NCBI GenBank assembly: GCA_034428455.1
Contig: DAOUHZ010000161.1
Span: forward strand, 1 to 64,000
Direction: 5' to 3'
DNA: 64,000 nt
DNA from: Bin87 sp034428455
GTDB lineage: Bacteria; Chloroflexota; Dehalococcoidia; Lucifugimonadales; UBA3495
Part shown: positions 1-9,367 of the stretch, one piece after another
Numbering within the stretch: the first letter of the stretch is position 1
How the letters are laid out: each line of letters opens with the position of its first letter
Notes under the pieces: generated by a model
What the model saw: the letters and a program-made list of their open reading frames with translations, nothing else
What the model was told of the DNA's origin: nothing
Database searches by the model: none
Translations under genes and position numbers: made by a program

Positions 1-54
1 TCCCCCTTGCTGAGAGTGTGTCAACCCACAGCATAACGGGACTTCGTGACATTT

Positions 55-282
55 TCAAAATTCACTCAAACTAGCACCAATGGTTACAACGGTCACGTGT
101 ATTTCGACATTATTATTATCAGCTGTATGATCGCGAATATCCAACATTAAACCCACGTCCACGTAGCCGTGATCATCCCCCTGGGCGCTAGCAACACGCT
201 GTTCCAGGAAGGCGCCGGCCAGCGCGGCAAGGCCAACGATAATCGTAATCAAGCAAATCCGGAAATTCCATTGAGTGAACAT
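55..282 (-). CDS. Short secreted protein stub (75 aa), probably truncated
   Basis: The N-terminus (about residues 1-34) is a clear signal peptide: a basic start, the hydrophobic stretch LITIIVGLAALAGAF, then ASA before QG as a likely cleavage site. The remaining 40 residues include GLMLDIRDHT and VEIHVTVV, which resemble the start of a beta-sandwich adhesin or DUF11-type domain, but the frame stops after only one or two strands. It lies downstream of, and on the same strand as, the DUF11/cadherin protein, which itself lacks a signal peptide. I infer a truncated secreted protein, or a rearranged N-terminus of a surface protein. No strong ribosome binding site precedes the ATG. A real short exported peptide is also possible. 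Confidence 0.4.
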   Translation of the reverse strand: MFTQWNFRICLITIIVGLAALAGAFLEQRVASAQGDDHGYVDVGLMLDIRDHTADNNNVEIHVTVVTIGASLSEF

Positions 283-312
283 GGTCCCGACATTCCATTG
301 AGAGCGGTGGTT

Positions 313-2286
313 TTACAGGTAAACTCTCGCCGGGACGTTGGACCGCCCCGGCGAGGTTTTGTCTTGGCGCCGGCCCGGCGGGTACCGGGTCGGCGCGCTG
401 GTTGTTGTTGGAGTTAGGGTTAATAATCCCTCCCAGAGCACGTCCAGGGTGTTCGAGCGCACCACATTCTGCTTCTGGCCCTGGTCGTCGAGAGTCCAGA
501 AGATGATGTAGTACTGACGGGCTTTCGGTTCCGTAGGCGTCACGATCGGCTCTATGGTTCGGGGTATCCCGGTACCTTCCCGGACATTCGGGTTGAGGCC
601 CATCCTAGCGTCTTGCTCGTGCCAGGCATAATGGAGCTCCGAAACCGGCACCGGGGCATTCTCTACCGTTACGCTGAACGTGGGTGGGAAGGGATCTCTA
701 ATGCTCGGACCGTCGTTAGTTACGGTAAGCGCCGCGGTCATCTCAACCACGTCGGTGATGTCGATGCGCAGCGCGATCTTGTGGTCCACGGACGCATCGG
801 CGTTGCCCTCATGGTTCACGCCGTCGCTGACCGTCAGCGTCAAGTCGTATGACAGGGTGGTCTCGTAGTCCAGGTGGGCGCCAGCGGCCACCTGGATCTG
901 GACTCCGCCGTCCACCGCAGTGGCGGTGAAGTTATCCGATCCCGTGCCCATCAGAGCATAGGTGAGGGTTTCTCCTTCATCCGGGTCCATGACCATGATG
1001 ATGTCGCCCACGTTGGTGCCCGCCGCGGAGTTCTCTGCCACGGACCGGGTGACTTTGAACATCGGGGCTGTGTGTACCGCCGACGCCACAGTGATGGCGC
1101 CCGTAGCCATGTCGTTGCCCGATACCGGGTCCAGCACCGGAACGGTGTATGTCACCACGGCCACCTCTTCTTGACTGGTCTGCTCGTTCTGCACGCGCTC
1201 CTTGATCTCCAAGGTCTCCGTGGCGGAAATAGTCGCCTTTACGGCCAACTCCTGCCCACGAGTTTCCGCAGCCACCGTGGCCGTGATGGTCAGGGCTGGG
1301 GAATCATCGCTGGTATCGGTATTGTCGTCGTTGGTCACCGCAAGGTCGCCGATGGTCCAGACGCCGGCGGCGGAGTCATAGGTTCCCGTGGCCGTGTTGT
1401 GGGATGAGTAGGCCAATCCCTCCGGCAGGGTGACGTCCACCTTGGTGCTGGTCGCCGTGTCGGGGCCGGCGTTGCTGGCGGTAATCGTGATGGTAACGTC
1501 ATCGCCAGGCGAGGGATTTGCCGGCGCCACCGTCTTTGCAATGCTCAGGTCGGCCATCAGCCCCACGTGGAAGAAGTACTCCCGCACGTCGCTGGTCACA
1601 GCGCGGTCCTTGCTTACAGGCGTCAGGCTATCGGTCCGGGTATGTTCGGGGTGGCCCTTGACGTGCACCTGGAATTCGTACCGGCCTGCCCTGGTGAAGA
1701 ACCAGAGGGGGCGTTCGTATCCTCCAGGCGATACCGACATCGCGTTGCGGTCCGCGTCCGACGTGTCCCAGATGGCAGTCTGCGCACTGGTATCGCCGGC
1801 TTCAGGGGCGTCGTAGGCGAGCACGTACCTCCCGCCTTGCTCTCCTACGTCGTGCTGGTGGGCGTGGTCGATATCGAACTCGACCGGCCCAGGGGTCGAT
1901 ACCTTATCGTCGGGAATGCCCCAGTCCGCCGAATCCAGCAGGGTGGCGGCGAAGCTCATGCACAAACTACTGGAGGAGGGGCCGTCCGGAGGACACGCCG
2001 GCAGCACCCACACCATGCCGTCGCCAGTGCCGTCGCCGTTTTCCTTATTGTCAGCAGCCCGAACCTCCGGATACATGGTGTCGGTATAGGTCGTGCTGGT
2101 ACTCAGATCGACCTTGGTGCTGTTCGGGATGTGGATGACGGTTTCCGTAATGTCGATGCTGGACGCGTTGCGGTCATCGCTGGCCGGTGTGACAACCTTT
2201 CCCTTCCTGCGCACTTCCTCAGTATGTGTAACCGTCGGTGGGCAAGGGTTGAGGGTCAGTTCCTTCTCGTCCGTGCTCCAGTACAC
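313..2286 (-). CDS. Large DUF11/cadherin-like surface protein, N-terminus missing
   Basis: 657 aa, acidic and Thr/Asp-rich. About residues 240-350 form a DUF11 repeat (DLSIAKTVAPANPSPGDDV, then SNAGPDTA), a bacterial-envelope beta-sandwich. About residues 405-510 look like a cadherin-type domain (VAENSAAGTNVGDI, MDPDEGETLTYAL, LDYETTLSYDLTLTVSDG). Such modules act in extracellular adhesion or as surface-layer stalks. No signal peptide is present: the frame opens at a GTG only two codons after an in-frame TGA, so the true N-terminus is probably lost. The C-terminus becomes low-complexity, ending in a Pro/Arg-rich tail without a sorting motif. No partner genes are visible. The domain calls are confident; whether the gene is still functional is uncertain. 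Confidence 0.65.
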   Translation of the reverse strand: MYWSTDEKELTLNPCPPTVTHTEEVRRKGKVVTPASDDRNASSIDITETVIHIPNSTKVDLSTSTTYTDTMYPEVRAADNKENGDGTGDGMVWVLPACPPDGPSSSSLCMSFAATLLDSADWGIPDDKVSTPGPVEFDIDHAHQHDVGEQGGRYVLAYDAPEAGDTSAQTAIWDTSDADRNAMSVSPGGYERPLWFFTRAGRYEFQVHVKGHPEHTRTDSLTPVSKDRAVTSDVREYFFHVGLMADLSIAKTVAPANPSPGDDVTITITASNAGPDTATSTKVDVTLPEGLAYSSHNTATGTYDSAAGVWTIGDLAVTNDDNTDTSDDSPALTITATVAAETRGQELAVKATISATETLEIKERVQNEQTSQEEVAVVTYTVPVLDPVSGNDMATGAITVASAVHTAPMFKVTRSVAENSAAGTNVGDIIMVMDPDEGETLTYALMGTGSDNFTATAVDGGVQIQVAAGAHLDYETTLSYDLTLTVSDGVNHEGNADASVDHKIALRIDITDVVEMTAALTVTNDGPSIRDPFPPTFSVTVENAPVPVSELHYAWHEQDARMGLNPNVREGTGIPRTIEPIVTPTEPKARQYYIIFWTLDDQGQKQNVVRSNTLDVLWEGLLTLTPTTTSAPTRYPPGRRQDKTSPGRSNVPARVYL

Positions 2287-2997
2287 GTCAAATCAGAGCT
2301 CCGGTCATGCGCCGGGCGGGCGCGATTTGGCAGGTCCGGCACCTTGAAAGGGTGAAGAGGTGAACCCCCGAGGCGGGGCCACAGGCCGGCTTCAGCCGGC
2401 CGGCATGGGCCGATGGTGATGAGCGGGGGAAGGCCGGCATCGTTGCTGCTGCGGCAGCACGCCGGGCGGAGGGCAAGGGGGATCAGTTGTCTGGCTCCTT
2501 TGGGGACAGCGCAGCGCGGTAATCCGTGCTGCCGGTCCCGTCGGTTTCCGCTGAATAACCCCAGCGGAGGAGCTGACTGACCTGCGAACTGCACCCCTAC
2601 CGGACTTGCCCTCCTTCCGGGGGATGGCGCAGGGTTGTGGCCGTAACCACCGCTCTGCGCGGTTCGCCTGTCAATGCAACCGTACCCAAGGCGCCGTTGC
2701 ATCAGCGCGGAGAGATTAGACTACGCGAAGTCGAATGTCAAGATGTCGCTCATAAATAAGATATGGTCTTTATGAATATTCTATGGATAATACGTGCAGT
2801 ACAGAACGGATTTGGGGCGCTTTGAGCCTCTATTGGATAATCTACGGACGTTGATCATGTGTGCATCTCATGGCGTACAGTATCAGCGAAGCAGGGACTG
2901 CTTCGTTGGACCGATGCGCGCCTAACTAGAGAAAGTTCCTGACTGGCCGGCTGGCTTGCTACAATCGTAGCCAACATCTCCGTGTCGGAGTAACGGT
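2287..2997. other. Intergenic: GC-rich hairpin block, then AT-rich leader
   Basis: No convincing gene is present. Positions 2287-2720 are very GC-rich with several short inverted repeats (for example GGCCGGCTTCAGCCGGCC near 2390), and the frames open there have no recognisable protein. Positions 2720-2955 are markedly AT-richer and contain several ATAAT-like blocks. The last 40 bases hold TGC-TACAAT (2957-2965), an extended -10 element suited to the kinase gene starting at 2998. I compared the GC-rich block by eye with RNase P, tmRNA, cobalamin and c-di-GMP riboswitch cores and saw no match. Confidence 0.5.
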
Positions 2998-5401
2998 TTG
3001 GACGACTTCAGCGTTCTGAGAATGGAAAACGACATCCTGCGGGAGGGGCTTTCCCGGTTGAGTCAGGCAAGTCTCCGCATCAACGAGAGCCTGGAGCTTG
3101 ACGCGGTACTGCAGGAAGCGTTGGACGCCGCACGGTCGCTGACCGGCGCGCGCTACGGGATGATCCCTGCTGGACAACGCCGGCCGGGTGCAGGACTTCC
3201 TGTCCTCTGGCATGACCGAGGTGGAGGCGAGGCAGATCTGGGAGACCCCCGACGGGATGCGGATCTTCGAGTACCTGGGCAGTCTGTCGGAGCCGTTGCG
3301 CATTGCAGACCTGCTGGGGCTGCTCAAGCAGCTGGGCCTGCCTGGGATCCGCCCCCCGGCGTCGGTTGCGGACACCCTTTCCTTCCTGGCGGCCCCGGCG
3401 CTGCACCGCGGGGAGCGCGTCGCCAACATATTCGTCGCCGATCGCCAGGGCGGCAGCGAATTTTCCACCGCGGACGAGGAGACGCTGGTGATGTTCGCCT
3501 CCCAGGCGGCTCTGGTCATCGCCAACGCCCGCAGATACCGGGAGGAGCAACGCGCGCGGAACGACCTGGAGACGCTGATCAACACCTCGCCGGTGGGAGT
3601 CGTCGTCTTTGATGCCGTCACGGGAGCGTTGGTGTCCTTCAATCGGGAGGCGAGACGGATCGTCGACGCGCTGCGTGACCCGACCCAGTCGGCAGAGGAT
3701 TTACTCGAGGTCATCACCGTGCGTCGGGCGGACGGTCGTGAGCTGTGGTTGGGAGAGCTTCCGCTGGCGCAGGCGCTTCGCAATGCGGAGACCGTGTGGG
3801 CCGAGGAGATCGTGCTGGAGGTTCCCGACGGACGGAGCGTGGCGGCGCTGGTGAACGCCACGCCAATACACGGCGACGATGGAGAGCTGATGTCCTTCGT
3901 GGTGACCCTGCAGGACCTGGCGCCCCTGCGGGAGTTGGGTCAGCATCGCGCGGAGTTCCTGGCCATGGTGAGCCGGGAGCTTCTGGGGCCCCTCACGTCC
4001 ATCAAAGGCTCAATCGACACGCTGCTGAACCTTGAGCCGAACCTGGACCGCACTGAAACCCGTCAGTTCTTCAATATCATCCGTGACCAGTCGGAGCACA
4101 TGCGCGATCTGGTCGGCGACCTGCTGGACGTGGCGCGCATCGCCACCGGCGACCTGGCGCTGGCTCCCGAGCCCATCGAATTGCGGGCCCTGGTGGAGGA
4201 AACGCGGAGACGATTCGACGCCAGCGGTGTCGTGGACAACGTCATCGTAGAGGTTCCGGCGGAACTCCCACGGATCATGGCGGACCGGCGGCGCATGGTA
4301 CAGGTGCTGGGGAATCTGCTGGGCGGCGCGGCCCGCTTCTCTCGGGAACCCACCGTCGTCAGGGTTTCCGCCGAGCGCCAGGACCCCCACGTGGCGGTGT
4401 CGGTAACGGTGTCGATGTCGGAATCGGGTCGCGGCATGAGTGGTGCCGGGCTGCCGGACCTGTTCGGCGTCCTGGCGTCTGCCGACGGTCGGGAGGGCGT
4501 ATGGCCACCCGGCGGCACGGGTCTGGGCCTCACCGTCTGCCGGGGGATCGTGGAAGCCCACGGCGGACGTGTCAGGGTGGACGACCACGGCCCAGGCCTC
4601 GGCTGGCGCTACGTGTTCACCATCCCCACCGCCGACGCAGCGTCTCCCGCCGCCCCCAGAGCGGACGCTTCCGGTTGCGGGCGAAGTGCCGATACCGCCG
4701 TCCTGGTGGTGGACGAGGATCCCCAGGCACTGCGCTACATCCGGGACACCCTGGCCGGCGCCGGCTACCGTCCCTTGGCGGCGTCGGATGCGGAACAGGC
4801 GCTCCATCTGCTGGCGTCGGATCAGCCCAGCCTGGCGCTGTTGGATCTAGGCCTTTCCGACGCCAATGCCGTCGAACTCATGGACTCGGTGCAGACCACC
4901 GCTGATGTGCCCGTGATGCTGCTGTCGGAGTACGGCCGGGACGGCGACATTGCCCACGCTTTGGAGATGGGCGCCTCCGACTACTTGGTGAAGCCCTTCT
5001 CGCCCACTGAGCTAACGGCACGAGTCGGGGCGGCGCTGCGCCGTGGAGTCGATACCCGTCGTCCGGACCCCAGCGGCCGGTACGACCTAGGCGACCTGTC
5101 CATCGACTACGACCTGCGGGAAGTCCGCCTGGCGGGCAGCCCGGTAGAACTCACCGCCATGGAGTTCGACCTGCTGCGAGAACTGGCAGCCCACGAAGGA
5201 CGGGCAGTGACCTACGACCGGATTCTGCGGCGAGTGTGGCGGCGGGTGAACCCGGAGCAGCGGTCCCTGGTGCGCAGCATGGTGAAGAATATCCGGCGGA
5301 AGCTGCGGGACGACATGGTAAGTCCGTCGTTCATCGTCACCGTCCCACGCGTTGGGTACCGCATGGGCGCGCGCGACCCCACCAGCAACGACGGCGAGTA
5401 G
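2998..5401 (+). CDS. GAF-PAS-histidine kinase-REC-winged helix fusion, frameshifted near 3165
   Basis: Single-polypeptide two-component protein. It starts at TTG 2998 behind CGGAG. The first about 55 residues (coiled coil, GAF start, SLTGARYGMI) are in one frame; the rest (from DNAGRVQDF) is in another, so a one-base gain or two-base loss lies near 3165. Order: GAF (about 3070-3540), PAS (3560-3930), HisKA (3950-4130), HATPase (4200-4640), REC (4700-5030) and OmpR-type winged helix (5080-5385). REC keeps the acceptor Asp (ALLDLGLSD) and the Lys (LVKPF). The kinase looks degenerate: the H-box reads MVSRELLGPLTS with Arg in place of His, the N-box is NLLGGA without its second Asn, and G1 is ESGRGMS; G2 (GGTGLGL) is intact. 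Probably a DNA-binding regulator controlled by ligand sensing or by another kinase. The frameshift could be a sequencing error. Confidence 0.75.
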
Positions 5402-6200
5402 CGGCCGAACATTCAGGCGTCGCGTCAAATGTCCGTGTCCGAAACGGCCGCCGGCGGCAATAACGAAACGTGCGAAGGTCAACCCACTGCCCGACTGGGT
5501 CCGGGTGAAGCATCGGCGGTCAATTGAGCGCCCGTGACTTGTGTGGTCCGCCGGTGATGTGGTTTCCGGCAAGTCCCGTCGCAACGGGAGTGTGAACCAA
5601 TGTGGCACTGGCCGTCGCAGGCCCCCAAGGTCGACCATTAGCGCGGGGCGCACCAGCCCGGCAGCGGCCTCGTCCGCAAGCAGCCATGCGAAAATCGCCA
5701 CCCGAGGAACCGCGGTCTACCTGCGCCCGGGCTGATGCTTGACCTCACGGGTAAACTGTGGTGATGATGTAATCGCCTGACATGGCCTCGGGAGTCCCCA
5801 GTCACTGCGGGGATGACCGCAAAAACCCCGCCGATTATTTCGACGGGTTTTTTTGCTGCTGGTTCGACTCTAGCCGAACGGCGACATAGCGGCAATCGGT
5901 GGCTACGGTCACAATTTCCATGGCTGTCGGCATCAAGACGTCCCGTAGCCGGTACTCCTGAACCAAGCGAATCTCCGCTGGGCAGCACTTCAATGCAGCT
6001 ACGACATAACCTAACCTCTCCAAACCAGTGGACGGCCACCCAACCGGCGTCGCCGCCGGACCACCGCTTTCATCGCAACGGCGCCCTGTGGTGCCGTTTT
6101 TGCATCAGCAATTTTCTGCCACAGGGCCACGAAAACGCTCCCGGAGGCCGTTTCCGCCCGAAACTGGGGCATTCTGGCAGCCTTTGTCAGGACCACGGCA
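5402..6200. other. Intergenic, no supported gene
   Basis: About 800 bases between the regulator gene and a transposase fragment. The short frames here show no family features and have shadow-like composition. The only clear structure is the terminator-like hairpin at 5821-5853. The block probably contains eroded mobile-element DNA, since it borders the transposase remnant. Confidence 0.5.
5821..5853. terminator. Rho-independent terminator-like hairpin
   Basis: An A-rich start, then ACCCCGCCGA, a short AT loop and TCGACGGGT followed by seven T residues. The stem has one mismatch and is flanked by A-tract and T-tract, so it could act in both directions. It lies 420 bases after the regulator stop. 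Confidence 0.55.
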
Positions 6201-6614
6201 TCAACCAACCCGCGAAGGACAACACTGTCCGCAGCGTGCTCCTCGGTTTCTGACCCACCGCGACGCCCCTGTGCGAACAGAGCAACCGGAACTGTGGCGG
6301 TCAGCTCCGTCGACTTCGTCGATGCCGAACACCAGCAGCTCGGTGGAAGAACCCAGGCGGCCAACCACCACCGGCAACAGCACCCGGCTCAGTTGCAGCG
6401 GCTCCCACCGGGCACGGTTGAGCGCCTGGTGAAAGACGGCGCAGTCTCCGCTCTGCCCCATCCCCAGGATGCTCAGCGCGGAGGAAACCGTGCGCTTGCC
6501 GGGAGCAAGGATCGCTCCCACCACCAGGAGTTGGGCTTTGCGCCAGGTCGTGCGGTCGAACAGGTGCTCAAAGGGGAACAGCAGGGTTACAATGACGGCG
6601 GGCAGGGTAGTCAT
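6201..6614 (-). pseudogene. Transposase fragment (DDE_5/IS701-like N-terminus)
   Basis: The 138-aa frame carries the start of a DDE-type transposase: FEHLFDRTTWRKAQLLVVGA, then LAPGKRTVSSALSILGMG, a block typical of this family, HQALNRARW, and LVFGIDE around the first catalytic Asp. After that the protein turns into unrelated Arg/Cys-rich sequence and stops, so the remaining catalytic residues and about two thirds of the usual length are missing. Sequence downstream (6011-6200) shows no recognisable transposase C-terminus. An immobile remnant; no terminal repeats could be placed with confidence. Confidence 0.7.
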
Positions 6615-6819
6615 GCTTGACCTCTTGTCGTGATTTGGTCAAGCCTACCCTGTCCTTATAACTTTTCTAGTTTTTATACAAAGTCGAGCCGGCAACACCG
6701 ACATGCAGGAACTCCCCGTCAACCTGTACCACCGACTTGTAGACTCCCTCGCTTACGCCGCTTGAAATGCGCAAAGCCCAGCTTGAGCAGCGAAGCAGAG
6801 TGTTGGCAGTGCAACACAG

Positions 6820-6851
6820 CGCGGCCCCACCCCTCCGGACGGGGCCGCGCC
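6820..6851. terminator. GC hairpin downstream of clp
   Basis: GCGGCCCC and GGGGCCGC pair as an 8-bp stem around a 12-base loop, about 25 bases past the clp stop codon on the minus strand. No T-tract follows, so it may be an mRNA 3'-end stabilising hairpin rather than a classic terminator. Confidence 0.45.
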
Positions 6852-6874
6852 CACTAGCAGGTCAGGGCAGCAGC

Positions 6875-9361
6875 CTACGCCACGCCCGCCAGCTCCCGCT
6901 CGCCCTCCTCGTGCGCACCAGAGGCAACCCGCAGCGCCAGCCCGTCGCCAGCCTCGTTCACGTCGGCGATGATGTGGTCGCCCTCCTTGAACTCGCCGGA
7001 GAGGACGCCCCGGGATAGCTGATTTTCGAGGTGCCGCTGGATGGCCCGGCGCAGCGGACGCGCCCCGTAGGTCACGTTGAACCCCTCGTTCACCAGCCAG
7101 TCGCAGCCGGCCTCGGTCAGTTCGCAGGTGATGTCCCGCTCCGCCAGCCGCTGCTGCACCTCGGCCACCATCAGCCCGACGATCTCGCCGATCTGCGCCC
7201 GGCTCAGCGGGTGGAACACGATAGTCTCGTCGATGCGGTTCAGCAGCTCCGGCCTGAAGGCCCGCTGTAGGGCGTCCCGCACCGAGCGCGCCAGCTCCGG
7301 CGTCACCTTCCCTGCCTCCTGCTCCCGGTCGGCGGTGGGCCCCAACCCGAAGGGTCGATGGGACAGGTCGCCGGTGCCCAGGTTGCTGGTCATGATGATC
7401 ACCGTGTTGCGGAAGTCCACCGTGCGACCCTGCCCGTCAGTTAGCCGCCCGTCCTCCAGGATCTGCAGCAGCAGGTTGAACACGTCCGGATGCGCCTTCT
7501 CGATCTCGTCGAACAGAATGACCCGGTGGGGCCGCCGCCGCACTGATTCCGTAAGCTGCCCGGCGTCGTCATAGCCCACGTAGCCGGGAGGCGCGCCGAT
7601 CAGCCGCGACACGGTGTGCCGCTCGCCGTACTCCGACATGTCCAGCCGGACCATGCTGTCCTCGTCATTGAACAGGAACTCCGCCAGCGCCCGGCTCAGC
7701 TCCGTCTTGCCCACCCCCGTGGGCCCCAGGAAGATGAAGCTGCCGAAGGGCCGCTTGGGGTCGTTGAGACCCGAGCGCGCCCGGCGGATGGTGTCCGCCA
7801 CCGCTCTGATGGCCTCGTCCTGCCCGATCACCCGCTGGTGCAGGTGTTCCTCCATGTGCAGCAGACGCTCGGCCTCGCCTTCCATCAGTTGGCCCACGGG
7901 GATGCCCGTCCAGTTGGACACTAGCTCGGCGATGTCCTTTTCGTTGACCACCAGGTCGGGCCCCGTGGTGTGCTCGATTGCCTCATGCTCGGCGCTCAGC
8001 TCGCTCTCCAGGCGCAGCCGCTCGGTGCGGTGCTGGGCCGCCCGCTCGTAGTCGGACATCTGGTTGGCCCGCTCCTCGAGATCGATCAGCTCCCGCCGCC
8101 GGTTCTCAATCTCCTGCAATTTGGGCGGCAGCATGCCCGCGTCGATGCGCACCTTGCTGCCCGCCTCGTCGATGAAGTCGATGGCCTTGTCCGGCAGATT
8201 GCGGTCGGTGATGTACCGGTCGCTCAGGCGGACCGCCGCCTCGATGGCCCCGTCGGTTAGCGTCACCTTGTGGTGGGCCTCGTAACGGGGCTTCAGCGCG
8301 TGCAGGATCTCCAGCGCCTGCTCCGACGTCGGCTCCTCCACGTACACTGGCTGGAACCGCCGCGCCAGTGCCGGGTCACGCTCGATGTGCTTGCGGTACT
8401 CGTCCAGTGTCGTCGATCCGATGGCCTGCAGCTCGCCCCGGGCCAGCGCCGGTTTGAGCATGTTGCTCGCGTCCAGGCCTCCCTCGCCGGCTCCGGCGCC
8501 CACCAGCGTGTGCATCTCGTCCAGGAAGACGATCACCTCGCCGTTGGACGACGTCACCTCGTCGATGACCGACTTCAGCCGTTCCTCGAACTCGCCCCGG
8601 AACTTGGCTCCCGCCACCAGCCGGCCCATGTCCAGCGCCATCACCCGCTTGTCGTGCAGCGAGTCGGGCACGTCGTCGCAGATGATCTTGCTGGCCAGCC
8701 CCTCTGCGATGGCGGTCTTGCCCACGCCGGCCTCACCGATGAGCACCGGGTTGTTCTTGGTGCGCCGGGTCAGCGTCTGCATGACCTGCCGGATCTCCTG
8801 GTCGCGGCCCACCACCGGGTCCAGCTTGCCGATGCGCGCCAACTCGGTCAGGTCCACGCTGTACTTCTCCAGCGAGCGGTACTTCTGCTCCGCGTCCTGG
8901 TCCTCCACCCGGTGCGAGCCGCGCAGCTTCTGCATGGCCTGGTACACCATCTCCTGGTTGACGCCCAGCTCCCGCAACAGCCGCGCCGAATCGCCGGCGT
9001 CCTCCCGGGCGGCGGCCACCAGCAGGTGCTCCACGCTTATGAACTGGTCCTTCAGCCGCTGCGCCTCGTCGTCGGCCGCCTGCAGCATCCGCTGCAACCG
9101 GGGCGTGATGAAGATCTGCTGCGCGCCGGACACCACCTTGGGAGCCGAGTCCAGCGCCTGGTGCAGCCGGCTCTTGACCACCTCGGCATCAATGCCCAGC
9201 TCCCCGAAAATCCGCTCGGGCAGCCCGTCCTCCAGCGCCACCAGGGCGAGCAGCACGTGCTCCACGTCCCACTGGCTGTGCTGGTAGTTGCGCACCAGCT
9301 CCTGGGAGCGTTGCAACGCCTCCTGCGCCTGTCTCGTGAATTTATCCGCGGTCATCACCAT
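6875..9361 (-). CDS. clpC: Hsp100 ATPase ClpC/ClpB-type chaperone
   Basis: 828-aa AAA+ disaggregase/unfoldase. In order: a double Clp-N repeat (about 1-150), NBD1 with Walker A GEAGVGKTAIAEG and Walker B VIVFLDEMHTL, a short middle domain (about 410-470, one coiled hairpin), NBD2 with Walker A GPTGVGKTELSRAL and Walker B VILFDEIEKAHPDV, and a C-terminal D2-small domain. The short middle domain favours ClpC (partner of ClpP) over ClpB, which has a longer coiled coil. I saw no confident IGF/LGF ClpP-docking loop, so the symbol is provisional. The ATG at 9361 has a strong AGGAGGT upstream. It is last in a cbpA-hspR-clp operon, 6 bases after hspR, and probably under HspR repression. Confidence 0.88.
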   Translation of the reverse strand: MVMTADKFTRQAQEALQRSQELVRNYQHSQWDVEHVLLALVALEDGLPERIFGELGIDAEVVKSRLHQALDSAPKVVSGAQQIFITPRLQRMLQAADDEAQRLKDQFISVEHLLVAAAREDAGDSARLLRELGVNQEMVYQAMQKLRGSHRVEDQDAEQKYRSLEKYSVDLTELARIGKLDPVVGRDQEIRQVMQTLTRRTKNNPVLIGEAGVGKTAIAEGLASKIICDDVPDSLHDKRVMALDMGRLVAGAKFRGEFEERLKSVIDEVTSSNGEVIVFLDEMHTLVGAGAGEGGLDASNMLKPALARGELQAIGSTTLDEYRKHIERDPALARRFQPVYVEEPTSEQALEILHALKPRYEAHHKVTLTDGAIEAAVRLSDRYITDRNLPDKAIDFIDEAGSKVRIDAGMLPPKLQEIENRRRELIDLEERANQMSDYERAAQHRTERLRLESELSAEHEAIEHTTGPDLVVNEKDIAELVSNWTGIPVGQLMEGEAERLLHMEEHLHQRVIGQDEAIRAVADTIRRARSGLNDPKRPFGSFIFLGPTGVGKTELSRALAEFLFNDEDSMVRLDMSEYGERHTVSRLIGAPPGYVGYDDAGQLTESVRRRPHRVILFDEIEKAHPDVFNLLLQILEDGRLTDGQGRTVDFRNTVIIMTSNLGTGDLSHRPFGLGPTADREQEAGKVTPELARSVRDALQRAFRPELLNRIDETIVFHPLSRAQIGEIVGLMVAEVQQRLAERDITCELTEAGCDWLVNEGFNVTYGARPLRRAIQRHLENQLSRGVLSGEFKEGDHIIADVNEAGDGLALRVASGAHEEGERELAGVA

Positions 9362-9367
9362 ATCCGG

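Noticed and set aside
2256..2702. 148-aa minus-strand frame overlapping the surface-protein start
   Set aside because: Random-looking Arg/Pro/Cys composition and overlap with the DUF11 gene; not a missing N-terminus since the frame differs.
5835..6023. 62-aa minus-strand frame near the transposase remnant
   Set aside because: Overlaps the terminator hairpin and has no recognisable similarity or RBS.
5732..6624. Identical 12-base block GAGGTCAAGCAT (minus strand) at 5732-5743 and 6613-6624 as possible IS ends
   Set aside because: Same orientation rather than inverted, only 12 bases, and no further similarity around it; likely chance.
6615..6860. Possible small gene or RNA between transposase remnant and clp
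   Set aside because: Only a GC hairpin is visible; no frame with RBS.
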